64,000 nt of DNA from Thalassovita sp. (GCF_963691685.1 NZ_OY829290.1:496001-560000), one strand, 5' to 3'. Positions 33,429 to 41,813 are shown, counted from the stretch's first letter. Numbers and translations: made by a program. The notes: a model not told the origin generated them from the sequence alone.

Positions 33429-33788
33429 ATGCTGCAAATTGAAAATGTCGTCAGCGACCGCGGCTCACGCTATGCGGTTTCGGGCGGGGTGGTGCGCAAT
33501 GAGGCTGAGGTGGCTGCCTTCCTAAAACAGCTGAAACGCGCCAAGAAATACGCCAAGGCGACCCATAACACCTGGGCGATGCTGCAGGGCGATGGGACGC
33601 AGCGCAAAGGCGATGATGGCGAAAGCGGCGCGGGCAATGTGATTCTACGTATGCTGGAACGCGAAGACCTGCGTGACCATATCGTGGTGGTGACACGCTG
33701 GTATGGCGGAAAACATCTGGGCGGCGACCGGTTTCGCCATGTGCAGACCTGTGTAAATGCCTATTTGGAAGAGCTTTTAAGAAACTGA
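33429..33788 (+). CDS. YigZ/IMPACT family protein (short form)
   Basis: 119 residues holding only the N-terminal IMPACT domain: KYAKATHNTWAM, DGESGAGNVILRML and TRWYGGKHLGGDRFRHV. E. coli YigZ is about 204 residues with an extra C-terminal domain, which is absent here; a short form is common in some bacteria. Role unclear (linked to translation control in eukaryotic IMPACT). Just upstream of an FNR-type site. Confidence 0.8.
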   Translation: MLQIENVVSDRGSRYAVSGGVVRNEAEVAAFLKQLKRAKKYAKATHNTWAMLQGDGTQRKGDDGESGAGNVILRMLEREDLRDHIVVVTRWYGGKHLGGDRFRHVQTCVNAYLEELLRN

Positions 33789-33801
33789 ATACCTGCATTA
33801 G

Positions 33802-33815
33802 TTGATCTGGATCAA
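33802..33815 (+). promoter_or_regulatory. FNR-type operator 1 (perfect)
   Basis: TTGATCTGGATCAA matches the FNR/FnrL consensus TTGAT-N4-ATCAA at every defined base. Its centre is about 70 bases before the first DUF6455 start and 13 bases after the preceding stop. Confidence 0.75.
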
Positions 33816-33877
33816 AGCCCCCTTAAGATCTGTTCATTAGTTAAGGACCTCTCACCATAGCTGCAGAGAGGCCCCCG

Positions 33878-34159
33878 ATGCAGAGTGATAGCACCCCTGA
33901 AAAGAACCATACGGCTCTTTTCCACCACATGGCGGATGCCATGGGCGTTAACCTTGAAAAAGAACTTCTGTCCGGACGGTTGAAGCTCGAAGATCTGAGC
34001 CAGTCGATTGAACGTTGCAAAGGCTGCGCTGGGCCCGGTGCCTGCAAGGTCTGGCTGGAGCACGCCACCCCCGGCCAGGAAGATCTGCCGCCGGGCTATT
34101 GCCGCAATGCCACCTTCCTGCGGATCCAGCGGGTGCTGGGCAAGCTGCCGCAGGACTGA
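33878..34159 (+). CDS. DUF6455 family protein, paralogue 1
   Basis: 93 residues. The conserved core is C-x2-C-x5-C-x2-W (RCKGCAGPGACKVW) followed by PPGYCRN with a fourth Cys. Preceding helix: HHMADAMGVNLEKELLSG. The four Cys are spaced as if to bind a metal or an Fe-S cluster, but this is only suggested by spacing. First of four tandem paralogues; probably induced under low oxygen because a perfect FNR-type box lies upstream. RBS AGAGAGG. Confidence 0.8.
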   Translation: MQSDSTPEKNHTALFHHMADAMGVNLEKELLSGRLKLEDLSQSIERCKGCAGPGACKVWLEHATPGQEDLPPGYCRNATFLRIQRVLGKLPQD

Positions 34160-34186
34160 TGCAGGCCAGCGCAACCTGCGTCTTGG

Positions 34187-34226
34187 TTGATGCGGGTCAA
34201 AGAAGACCCCGCCCTGACTGTATAAG
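34187..34226 (+). promoter_or_regulatory. FNR-type operator 2 with -10 element
   Basis: TTGATGCGGGTCAA (34187-34200) has one deviation from TTGAT-N4-ATCAA. TATAAG at 34221-34226 puts the box centre near -40 from a start at about 34233, the class II activator position. Lies before the second DUF6455 gene. Confidence 0.7.
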
Positions 34227-34254
34227 CTCCGGCTGATCACAGGAGGGCAAGGCA

Positions 34255-34554
34255 ATGAAACCCCTAGGACGGTTTAAGCGACATTTCTGGCTGGCCAAAC
34301 GCATGGCCAAGGCAACCAAGACGGATCTGGCAACCGCGCGTGAGGCGGGTCAGCTGCGTCAACCGGAATGGGCCGCGATGGTCACACGCTGCCGCAGTTG
34401 CAGCGAACCTGAGCGCTGTACCCGCTGGCTGGCGACGGCAGAGCAGTCGGGGGGACGGGTCGAGGCACCGTCGTTCTGCCTCAACGGGGATCGGTTTTCT
34501 GAGGTGCGCCGGGCGCTGAACCCGGAGGATGCAGCCTCCGATCGGGGGCAGTGA
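34255..34554 (+). CDS. DUF6455 family protein, paralogue 2
   Basis: 99 residues; basic N-terminus (KRHFWLAKRMAKATK), core RCRSCSEPERCTRW, then APSFCLNGD with the fourth Cys. Has its own FNR-type box and promoter (34187-34226), and AGGAGG before the ATG. Its stop codon overlaps the region of the third paralogue's ribosome site, so 2 and 3 are coupled. Confidence 0.8.
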   Translation: MKPLGRFKRHFWLAKRMAKATKTDLATAREAGQLRQPEWAAMVTRCRSCSEPERCTRWLATAEQSGGRVEAPSFCLNGDRFSEVRRALNPEDAASDRGQ

Positions 34555-34555
34555 C

Positions 34556-34816
34556 ATGGGCAAGATCTTTCCGCTTGGCTCGCCCGAGACTCATTTCTGG
34601 CTGACCCGTTCCATGGCGCGCAGGCTTGGCGTGAACCTGAGCGAGGCGATGGCCGATGATCTGCTCTCGCCGCAGTCCTATGCCGCGATGGTGACCCGGT
34701 GCCGCCAATGCCCGCATGTTGGTGCCTGTCAGGCCTGGCTGGCCCAAAGCACCTGCGCCCCTGAGGCGCCGGATCACTGTCTCAACGCCGCAATCTTCAA
34801 CCGATTACGGCACTAA
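34556..34816 (+). CDS. DUF6455 family protein, paralogue 3
   Basis: 86 residues from the ATG at 34556 (MGKIFPLGSPETHFWLTR); GGGGG is 5-9 bases upstream. The start of the protein parallels paralogue 2 (HFWL-x-R/K-x-M-A). Core RCRQCPHVGACQAW and APDHCLN. Only 1 base after the stop of paralogue 2, so the genes are one transcription unit. Confidence 0.78.
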   Translation: MGKIFPLGSPETHFWLTRSMARRLGVNLSEAMADDLLSPQSYAAMVTRCRQCPHVGACQAWLAQSTCAPEAPDHCLNAAIFNRLRH

Positions 34817-34851
34817 CCTTCACCACAAGAAACTCAGATAAGGACCCCAAT

Positions 34852-35121
34852 ATGAGCTTCTTCGATCGACTGGTCCGCAATGTGGACCTGATGCCGCGCC
34901 TTGCGCAGCGATTAGGGATAGATTGGGCGGATCGGATGGACCGCAGCCCCTATGCCGCAGCAGAATACCGTCATGCGCTGATGCGCTGTGCCGAATGTCC
35001 CAATGATGGCGCTTGTCGTGCCTGGGTTGAGCGGGCGCATCAGGCCGATGCCGCGCCAGACTATTGCCGCAACAAAGAGATGTTGCAACGGCTGGCAAAA
35101 GACACCGAAAAACAGGGTTGA
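34852..35121 (+). CDS. DUF6455 family protein, paralogue 4
   Basis: 89 residues. N-terminus FDRLVRNVDLMPRLAQRLGI, core RCAECPNDGACRAW, then APDYCRNKEM. 35 bases after paralogue 3, with AAGGA before the ATG and no separate FNR box visible. A terminator-like hairpin follows. Confidence 0.8.
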   Translation: MSFFDRLVRNVDLMPRLAQRLGIDWADRMDRSPYAAAEYRHALMRCAECPNDGACRAWVERAHQADAAPDYCRNKEMLQRLAKDTEKQG

Positions 35122-35125
35122 CCCA

Positions 35126-35163
35126 AGACGCCGCTTTGGTGAGGCAAGGCGGCGTTGGGTTTT
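35126..35163 (+). terminator. Terminator-like hairpin after the DUF6455 array
   Basis: ACGCCGC (35128-35134) and GCGGCGT (35149-35155), followed by TGGGTTTTC. Modest T run. Confidence 0.5.
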
Positions 35164-35182
35164 CATCCCCTCAGAGAATAGA

Positions 35183-35229
35183 GCAGGGCGGGTAGGTGCA
35201 GTAGGGGATGTGAATATGCCCCGCCCTGC
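35183..35229 (+). repeat. 10-bp inverted repeat upstream of dgkA
   Basis: GCAGGGCGGG (35183-35192) and CCCGCCCTGC (35220-35229) are perfectly complementary around a 27-base loop. Lies between the DUF6455 array and dgkA; role unknown. Confidence 0.5.
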
Positions 35230-35398
35230 GCCCCGGCTGCGGGTTGGGCTAACGCCCCATCTGCATCCGGAACAGGGGCTTATACGGGGCCGATCACAGG
35301 TTCCGTCGCGCGGCGCCCTGAAAATCCGCCTAAAACCCGTAGGCCTTCACCCTTGACGCAACGGAGCCTTCGGTTCAAGAAAACGGACCGGAGGACCA

Positions 35399-35749
35399 AT
35401 GACTGACTTTCTACATCGCCTGAAACTGCGCTGCATCTGGAGCTGGGCCGGATGGCTCGACAGCTGGCGCACTGAACACAGTTTCCGCAGCTGGATCTGG
35501 GCCAATCTGGCCTCGGCCGCGCTGGCCTTCACCCTGCCGCTGAGCCCTGGCGAACGCGCGCTGATCCTGTCGCTGGGCATTCTGGTGCTGGCGATGGAGC
35601 TGATGAATTCAGCGATTGAACGGGTGGTCGACTACATCTCGCTGGACCAGCATGAGCTGGCCAAACAAGCCAAAGACGCAGGCTCCGCCGCGGTTGCCGT
35701 CACCGGCATTGCCGCCGGTGTCGCCTGGGTGGTGGTGCTCTGGGGGTGA
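35399..35749 (+). CDS. dgkA: Diacylglycerol kinase
   Basis: 116 residues, three membrane helices. The DgkA active-site stretch ELMNSAIERVVDYIS and DAGSAAVAVTG are present, as is the N-terminal amphipathic RTEHSFRSWIW. It phosphorylates diacylglycerol, recycling the lipid by-product of glycerol-phosphate transfer at the inner membrane. Its end is followed at 23 bases by dispersed repeat copy B. Confidence 0.9.
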   Translation: MTDFLHRLKLRCIWSWAGWLDSWRTEHSFRSWIWANLASAALAFTLPLSPGERALILSLGILVLAMELMNSAIERVVDYISLDQHELAKQAKDAGSAAVAVTGIAAGVAWVVVLWG

Positions 35750-35771
35750 TACCCCGTTACTGACTTGAAAA

Positions 35772-35843
35772 CCAAATCAAAGATTTGGCAGCGCCCGACC
35801 CTCCCCACGGGAGGGCGCTTCGCACCCACCCAGGGTCAGGCGC
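35772..35843 (+). repeat. Dispersed intergenic repeat, copy B (short form)
   Basis: Dyad CCAAATC-AAA-GATTTGG, then GCAGCGCCCGA, GGGCGCTTCGC and CCCACCCAGGGTCAGGCGC. Same order and orientation as copy A at 14012-14156, without the tandem expansion. It marks the left edge of a low-GC island. Confidence 0.7.
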
Positions 35844-35941
35844 GAAATCAAGGGTTCAATTTCTGGCAGTGAATACACTCTTTAATTGACAATTCAGTTC
35901 GGATCGCGCCAATTTTTCCTCATTTATTTGAGGAGATATTC

Positions 35942-37282
35942 ATGGAACGGCCTGATTATTTGATTCAAGGCGAGCGCGCTCGGCTTTTTCCGGTACTGTC
36001 CAATACCTCCAAAGAGGGGAGAACAACGTCAATTGTTTTGGCGTGTCTCAGTCGTGTTAATGAGCTTGGTGCATCACTTTTGGCGACATTAGGGCAGCGG
36101 ATTGGGGTGCGCTCAAAAGTAACTTGTTTCACCGAAGTGGTTTTCGCAAATGAGGCTAATGCACCAAAAGAAAGACCGGACGGACTAATTGTTGTTAGAA
36201 CGGGATCACGCGAATGGCGCGCTTTGGTCGAGGCAAAGGTGGGCAACGCCGCACTGTCAATTGAGCAGGTAGAAAACTACCGCCGAATTGCGAAAGAGAA
36301 TGGGATTGATTGTGTAATCACTATCTCCAACCAATTTGCCACAACGGCGCAAAATCATCCATTATAGGAGCTTCGCAAAAGTCGATCAAAAATACCGGTT
36401 TTCCATTGGTCCTGGATGTCAATTTTTACTCAGGCGGACCTGCTGTTAAGAAATGATGATGTGGAAGATCGAGACCAAGAAATTCTCTTGGAGGAGCTTT
36501 GTAGATTTTTGACACATGAAAGTGCCGGGATAAAAGGGTTCGAGCGAATGCCCCCTGAATGGGCAGAGCTCAACCGGCTTGTTTCCGCCGGGGGGACTAT
36601 TCCCGCTAAATCAGTTGAAGCAATTGCAACGGTTGAGGCATGGCATCAGGAAACTCGCGATCTTTCGTTGATCTTGAGCCGACAGACCGAAACAAGTGTT
36701 CATCAGCGGCTCAGTCGCAAGCACGCAGTAGATCCTGCCCTTCGAATTAAAGAAGAACTCGGCGCTTTGCGAGATACGCATTGTTTGCAGGTTCAGTTCG
36801 ATATTCCCGATGCTGCCGCGCCTTTGGCCGTTAAAGCCGATCTAAATCGCCGGACAATCGAAGTTGGAATGACCCTTCGAGCACCTGAGGATAAGAAGTC
36901 TTCGAAAGCCCGAATAAACTGGTTGCTCCGCCAAATTAAGGATGAGCATGGGGCTGACCTCTTTGTGCAATGTCGATGGCCCGGAAGGAGTGAAACAACT
37001 CAACACGCGTTAGCGGACTTGATGGCAAACCCCTCGATTTGTGAAGAGGGGAAGTCAGGCCTGCAGGTGGTGAGTTTTCGGATTTTCTTAGCTAAACGCC
37101 TCGGTGCACGCTTTACTCAACAAGCCAACTTCATCGTTGACCTCGAAAAGAACGTACCAGAATTCTACCGGGATATTGGTCAGAACTTGGCGGCATGGCG
37201 CCGCCCCGCTCCACGAATAAAGCCGGATGCGTTTGATACAGAGGAGGATCTAGCTGAAACGCTAGGGCCGCACCGGCCCTAG
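35942..37282 (+). pseudogene. PD-(D/E)XK nuclease-like gene interrupted by an in-frame amber codon
   Basis: One frame of 447 codons is split only by TAG at 36365-36367. Before it, 141 residues hold a PD-(D/E)XK-type motif: Asp in KERPDGLIV and the E-x-K in LVEAKVGNAAL, followed by SIEQVENYRRIAKENGID. After it the same frame goes on as ELRKSRSKIPVFHWSWM, ILLEELCRFLTHESAGIKGF and a long C-terminal domain. The HWSW segment right after the stop looks like conserved protein, so the TAG seems to be a point nonsense change, not a natural end. Base composition is clearly lower in GC than both flanks. Left edge: dispersed repeat copy B; right edge: inverted repeat over the rimO end. A possible anti-phage or mobile nuclease, unproven. 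Confidence 0.7.
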
Positions 37283-37292
37283 CGTTTCAGCT
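37252..37292. repeat. Perfect 19-bp inverted repeat at the rimO 3' end
   Basis: AGCTGAAACGCTAGGGCCG (37252-37270) and its exact complement (37274-37292) flank a 3-base loop CAC. The right arm contains the last codons and stop of rimO; the left arm is the mirrored copy inside the end of the nuclease-like pseudogene. There is no T run beyond it. Confidence 0.85.
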
Positions 37293-38655
37293 GACCCCAC
37301 AAATCATATTCGCCAGCTTCATCCACCTCGACGCTGACGATGTCCCCGACGGACAGGCCTTCGGTGCCTTCGTCGATGAACAGGTTGCCGTCAATCTCGG
37401 GGGCGTCGGCTTTGGTGCGGCAGGTGGCGATGCCGTCTGCGTCGATGTCATCGACGATCACATCCATCACCTGGCCCACTTTGGCGGCCAGTTTGGCCTC
37501 GGAAATGGCTTGTGCCTTTTCCATGAAGCGTTCCCAACGCTCCTGCTTGACCTCATCCGGCACATGATCGGGCAGCGCGGCGGAGCGGGCGCCTTCGACG
37601 TTTTCGTACTGGAAACAGCCAACGCGATCCAACTGTGCCTCATCCATCCAGTCCAGCAGGGTCTGGAACTCTGCCTCGGTCTCACCGGGGTAGCCGACGA
37701 TGAAGGTCGAGCGCAGGGTGATCTCAGGGCAGATTGAGCGCCATTCAGCGATCCGGTCCAGCGTCCGTTCGGCGGCCGCGGGGCGCGCCATACGCTTCAG
37801 CGTGTCGGGATGGGCGTGCTGGAACGGGATGTCCATATAGGGCAGCACCAGCCCCTCGGCCATCAGCGGGATGATTTCGCGCACATGGGGGTAGGGGTAG
37901 ATGTAATGCAGGCGCACCCACGCCCCGAGTGAGCCGAGATCGCGCGCCAGATCGGTGATGTGGCTGCGATAGCCCCGCTCCGTCTCATGTTTGCGGTCCA
38001 GCCCATAGGCCGAGGTATCCTGCGAGATGACCAGCAGTTCCTTGACGCCGTTTTCCACCAGCTTCTCAGCCTCACGCATCACCGCAAAGGCCGGGCGCGA
38101 CACCAGCTTGCCGCGCATATCGGGGATGATGCAGAATTTGCACTTGTGGTTACAGCCCTCGGAGATCTTCAGGTAGCTGTAGTGGCGCGGGGTCAGGCTG
38201 ACGCCGGAGGCCGGCAGCAGATCGACAAAGGGATCGGGGCTGGGCGGCACCGCGCCATGCACCGCATCCAGCACTTGTTCGTATTGATGGGGGCCAGTGA
38301 CGGCCAGCACTTTGGGATGCACGCCGGTGATGTATTCAGGCTCCGCCCCCAGACAGCCGGTGACGATGACCTTGCCGTTTTCGTTCAGTGCTTCACCGAT
38401 GGCTTCCAGGCTTTCGGCCTTGGCGCTGTCCAGGAAACCACAGGTGTTCACAATCACCGCATCGGCGCCCGCGTATTGCGGTGAGATGCCATAACCCTCG
38501 GCCCGCAGCCGAGTCAGGATCCGCTCACTGTCGACCAGTGCCTTCGGACAACCAAGCGAGACCATGCCGATGGTCGGCTGGCCGTCACGGGGCGTGTCGC
38601 TGAACTGGGCACGGGGGGCGAGGTCGGGGCGTAGATCTGGCGGATTGCTGGTCAT
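37279..38655 (-). CDS. rimO: Ribosomal protein uS12 methylthiotransferase
   Basis: 458 residues from ATG 38655. N-terminal UPF0004 domain with Cys in LGCPKALVDSE, NTCGFLDSAK and VTGCLG; radical SAM domain with GCNHKCKFC (C-x3-C-x2-C); C-terminal TRAM domain. It methylthiolates Asp88 of S12. Its final codons form the right arm of a perfect inverted repeat with the neighbouring island, and its stop overlaps that gene's by 4 bases. Confidence 0.95.
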   Translation of the reverse strand: MTSNPPDLRPDLAPRAQFSDTPRDGQPTIGMVSLGCPKALVDSERILTRLRAEGYGISPQYAGADAVIVNTCGFLDSAKAESLEAIGEALNENGKVIVTGCLGAEPEYITGVHPKVLAVTGPHQYEQVLDAVHGAVPPSPDPFVDLLPASGVSLTPRHYSYLKISEGCNHKCKFCIIPDMRGKLVSRPAFAVMREAEKLVENGVKELLVISQDTSAYGLDRKHETERGYRSHITDLARDLGSLGAWVRLHYIYPYPHVREIIPLMAEGLVLPYMDIPFQHAHPDTLKRMARPAAAERTLDRIAEWRSICPEITLRSTFIVGYPGETEAEFQTLLDWMDEAQLDRVGCFQYENVEGARSAALPDHVPDEVKQERWERFMEKAQAISEAKLAAKVGQVMDVIVDDIDADGIATCRTKADAPEIDGNLFIDEGTEGLSVGDIVSVEVDEAGEYDLWGQLKR

Positions 38656-38789
38656 GAGGCGGCATATAGTAGAGCGATGCGACTGTGGCAAAGGCTTTTG
38701 CGCCAAAAAGCGCCGTGGCGCCCCTTGCTTTGTTGTTCTGCGGCGGCGGCTCGCCTAACCTTGGCACAAAGACGGTAGGGGGACCGAGA

Positions 38790-40733
38790 ATGCGGTGGTT
38801 GTTGCGTGTTGTGGTGATGCTGGGGCTGTTGGCTGTGCTGGCGGTGGCTGGGCTGTTGCTGTTGCCGGGGGAACGGATTGCCCGGGTGGCGCTGGATCAG
38901 ATTGAGGCGCAGACCGGCCGGCAGGTGCGTCTGAACGGGGAGGTGCAGCTTAGCTATTACCCGATCCTTGGCGCCCGCACCGGCGCGGTTGAGATTGCCA
39001 ATGCAGATTGGTCGCAAGCCGGTCCGCTGTTGCGGGCTGAGGCGTTGAAGATCGGTGTGGATCTGGCGGCGCTGCTGCAGGGCGATATCAAGATCACCGG
39101 GTTGGAGCTGTTGTCACCGCAGATCCTGATGGAACGCCACGCTGATGGCCGCGCCAATTGGGAAATCGGCGTGGATGGGGTCAGCCCCTCGGGGCAGTCG
39201 GCCCCGGCTGCGGGGGCGGATAACGCGCTGGCGCTGTCACTGGACCGGGCGCTGATCTCAGGCGGGCAACTGCGCTATCTGGATCATGCGGCGGGCAGCG
39301 ATATGACCTTCCGCGATATCTCACTGGATCTCAGCTGGCCGGTCTATCGCGGCGTTGCAGAATTCGCGCTGAGCCTGCGCCCGAATGGGGCGGAGGCGGT
39401 GAGCCTCACGGGGGACGTCAGCGATCTGGCCGCGCTGATTGAGGGGCATATCACCGATGTTGCGGCCACGGCCCAGCTGGGCGGCAGCAAGGCCGCGTTT
39501 ACAGGTCAGGTTGGGATGCCGCTGCAGGTGCAGGGGCGGATTACCCTGGACAGCCCGGACACCAGTGCCGCTTTGGCGGCTGCGGGTCTGCCGGGGATCG
39601 CATTGCCGCAGGGCCTGGGCCGGGCGGCTGGTCTGTCGGCAGAGGTGACCCTGACCGAGGCATTGCAGTTGAGCCTGCGGGAAATGCAGTTGACGCTGGA
39701 TCAGCATCAGATCAACGGCGGGCTGGATCTGGATCTGGATCTGGCCCAGCAGCGTCCCTATCTGACCGCCCGGCTGGCGGCTTCGGCGCTGGATCTGAAT
39801 GGCCTCAGCTCTGGCGATACCGGCACCGCAACAACGGACACCCCTGTTCAGACGGGCTGGTCCAAAGCGCCGATTGATGCCTCTGCCCTGCATCTGTTGA
39901 ACGCGGATATTTCGCTTACGGCACCATCCCTATCGGTGGCGGGTTTGAGTCTGCAAACGCTGGACGTGCGGGCGACGCTGGATCGGGCGCGCCTTGTGGT
40001 CAAACTGAATGAGTTGCAGGGCTATGGCGGGGGCTTTGCCGGTCAGGTGGTGGCCAACAATCGCAACGGGCTGAGCGTTGGCGGCGATGTGCAGGCCAGC
40101 GGTGTGGAGATGAAAACCTTGCTGGGGGATCTGGTGGGGGTGACCCGTTTCACCGGTCAGGCCGAAGCCCGCGTCGCTTATTTGGGTGTGGGGGAAAGCC
40201 TGCATCAGATCATGAATTCCCTGTCGGGTGACGGGCACATCCATATGGGGCGTGGCACCATTGAGGGCATCGATCTGGACAGTCTGATGCGGCAGGGTCT
40301 GGCCACTGGCGGCACCACCGTGTTTGATCAGCTCTCAGCCAGTTTCACGATGGAAAACGGCGATCTGCAAAACCCCGATCTGCTGTTGCAGTTGCCCGTG
40401 GTCACCGCCACCGGCAAAGGCCGGGTGGGGCTTGGCAAACAGGACATCGATTACCTCTTCACGCCGCAGCTGGGCAGTCTGGAAAGCCAGGGCGGCTTGG
40501 CGATCCCGGTGCGGATCAAAGGCCCCTGGGCCGCGCCCAAGGTCTGGCCGGATCTGGAAAAGGCTGTGGATCTGAACCTGAAAGAGGAAAAAGCCAAAGC
40601 CAAGGCCGAGTTGGAAAACAAGGTGAAGAAAGAGCTGGGCATCAAACAGGAAGAAGGTGAAAGCCTGGAAGATGCCGCCAAACGCACGCTGGAAGATGAG
40701 CTGCTGAAAGGGCTTGGCAAGCTCTTGCGCTGA
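38790..40733 (+). CDS. AsmA family protein
   Basis: 647 residues from ATG 38790, preceded by GGGGGA. A single N-terminal membrane helix (LLRVVVMLGLLAVLAVAGLL), then AsmA-type LDQIEAQTGRQVRLNGEVQL and GARTGAVEIANADWS; long repeat-rich beta region, then the C-terminal SGDGHIHMGRGTIEGIDLDSLM and a charged Lys/Glu coiled end. AsmA-like proteins form bridge-like lipid conduits between the membranes. It starts 134 bases from the rimO start, on the opposite strand. Confidence 0.88.
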   Translation: MRWLLRVVVMLGLLAVLAVAGLLLLPGERIARVALDQIEAQTGRQVRLNGEVQLSYYPILGARTGAVEIANADWSQAGPLLRAEALKIGVDLAALLQGDIKITGLELLSPQILMERHADGRANWEIGVDGVSPSGQSAPAAGADNALALSLDRALISGGQLRYLDHAAGSDMTFRDISLDLSWPVYRGVAEFALSLRPNGAEAVSLTGDVSDLAALIEGHITDVAATAQLGGSKAAFTGQVGMPLQVQGRITLDSPDTSAALAAAGLPGIALPQGLGRAAGLSAEVTLTEALQLSLREMQLTLDQHQINGGLDLDLDLAQQRPYLTARLAASALDLNGLSSGDTGTATTDTPVQTGWSKAPIDASALHLLNADISLTAPSLSVAGLSLQTLDVRATLDRARLVVKLNELQGYGGGFAGQVVANNRNGLSVGGDVQASGVEMKTLLGDLVGVTRFTGQAEARVAYLGVGESLHQIMNSLSGDGHIHMGRGTIEGIDLDSLMRQGLATGGTTVFDQLSASFTMENGDLQNPDLLLQLPVVTATGKGRVGLGKQDIDYLFTPQLGSLESQGGLAIPVRIKGPWAAPKVWPDLEKAVDLNLKEEKAKAKAELENKVKKELGIKQEEGESLEDAAKRTLEDELLKGLGKLLR

Positions 40734-40805
40734 TGCGCGGTCAGGGTACACGCCCGATCAGACCAAATCAGTCTGGTCGGGCGCGGCGGTTGGGAGCGTG
40801 TTAAA

Positions 40806-41165
40806 TCACAGCTTCTTTTGGATCAGTTGGCCGTCCATCGATGTGGTGATATGGCCGGTTTTCTGCACATCATTTACGGTGAACGCAGTGCTTTCCTCAT
40901 AGCTTTGCGGGCCCACACAAGCGCTGTCAAAATTTACGATTCCGTCCTTGTTTGTTTCGGAGTACGACGCCAGCTTGCCGGATTTGCAGGCCAGGCCCGC
41001 CACCCGCGCGCGTACATGCGCTTGGCTATAGGTGGCCGCGTTGTAGCTGCCTTTGATGCCGCTTTCGCTGGCAAAGAAGGAGAACATTTCAGGGTTGCTG
41101 GAGGACGTCGCACCACAGGCCGCGAGCAGGAGGACAGGTGTGATAAGGCTAAATCGCTTGAACAT
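40806..41165 (-). CDS. Hypothetical lipoprotein
   Basis: 119 residues with a lipoprotein signal (FKRFSLITPVLLLAACGATS). The mature part has two Cys (AGLACKSGKL and DSACVGPQSY) that may form a disulfide, and a beta-rich end. I do not recognise a family. Base composition is slightly lower in GC than the AsmA gene. Confidence 0.6.
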   Translation of the reverse strand: MFKRFSLITPVLLLAACGATSSSNPEMFSFFASESGIKGSYNAATYSQAHVRARVAGLACKSGKLASYSETNKDGIVNFDSACVGPQSYEESTAFTVNDVQKTGHITTSMDGQLIQKKL

Positions 41166-41251
41166 TGGAAATCCTGATTGATATTCAATTTAAGGTGGCT
41201 TTTTGGTAATCAGGACGTCCTTAAGTGTCAATCAGCTTGGCTGCACTGTGC

Positions 41252-41710
41252 CTAGGTGCGCAGACCCGTCTCATATAGCATCCCACGACGCTTGGCCTCG
41301 TAGTAGTAGCCGCGGGCGTACCACATGACCGCGGTGGGCTCATCGCCGTCAGACACCAGCCAGGCACCGCGCAGATATTTCACCGCGTATTTCAGATTGG
41401 TTTCCGCATCCAGCAGGTCGCTGGGCTGGCCGCGAAACCCCATGGAGCGCGCGGTGGCAGGCAGGATCTGCATCATCCCCCAATAGGGGCCATTGCGCGC
41501 GCCGGGCCGATACATGCTTTCGCGTTGCACCACCCGGTGAACAAGGGTGCGGGGCACCTCATAGAGGTCGGCATATTGGTTGATCAGCGCCCGGATTTCA
41601 GGCGTCTCATTGGGATAAAGCGGTGGTTCCACTGGCTCCGGCGCGCGGCGGCGGCCACAGGCGGCCAGCATCAGCCCGGATAGGACAAAGAAACGACGGG
41701 AATAACGCAT
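41252..41710 (-). CDS. Lytic transglycosylase (SLT-like) lipoprotein
   Basis: 152 residues from ATG 41710, with GGAGG 9 bases upstream. Lipobox LSGLMLAACGRRR. Catalytic Glu in QRESMYRPGARNGPYWGMMQ, then ILPATARSMGFRG and a Tyr/Trp-rich end (MWYARGYYYEAKRRG). It should cut the glycan strand of peptidoglycan to 1,6-anhydro ends from a periplasmic membrane anchor. Confidence 0.85.
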   Translation of the reverse strand: MRYSRRFFVLSGLMLAACGRRRAPEPVEPPLYPNETPEIRALINQYADLYEVPRTLVHRVVQRESMYRPGARNGPYWGMMQILPATARSMGFRGQPSDLLDAETNLKYAVKYLRGAWLVSDGDEPTAVMWYARGYYYEAKRRGMLYETGLRT

Positions 41711-41779
41711 CACAGGACCCTCCAACGCGGCCAGACTGGGGCCAGCTTAGCCAAGGCCCGCCGCCAGTCCCAGATGGCA

Positions 41780-41813
41780 AAACGCCCCCGGCCGTTTCCT
41801 GCCGAGGGCGTTT
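41780..41813 (-). terminator. Terminator of the argD-argF unit
   Basis: AAACGCCC and GGGCGTTT with an 18-base loop; T run on the minus strand. Confidence 0.6.
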
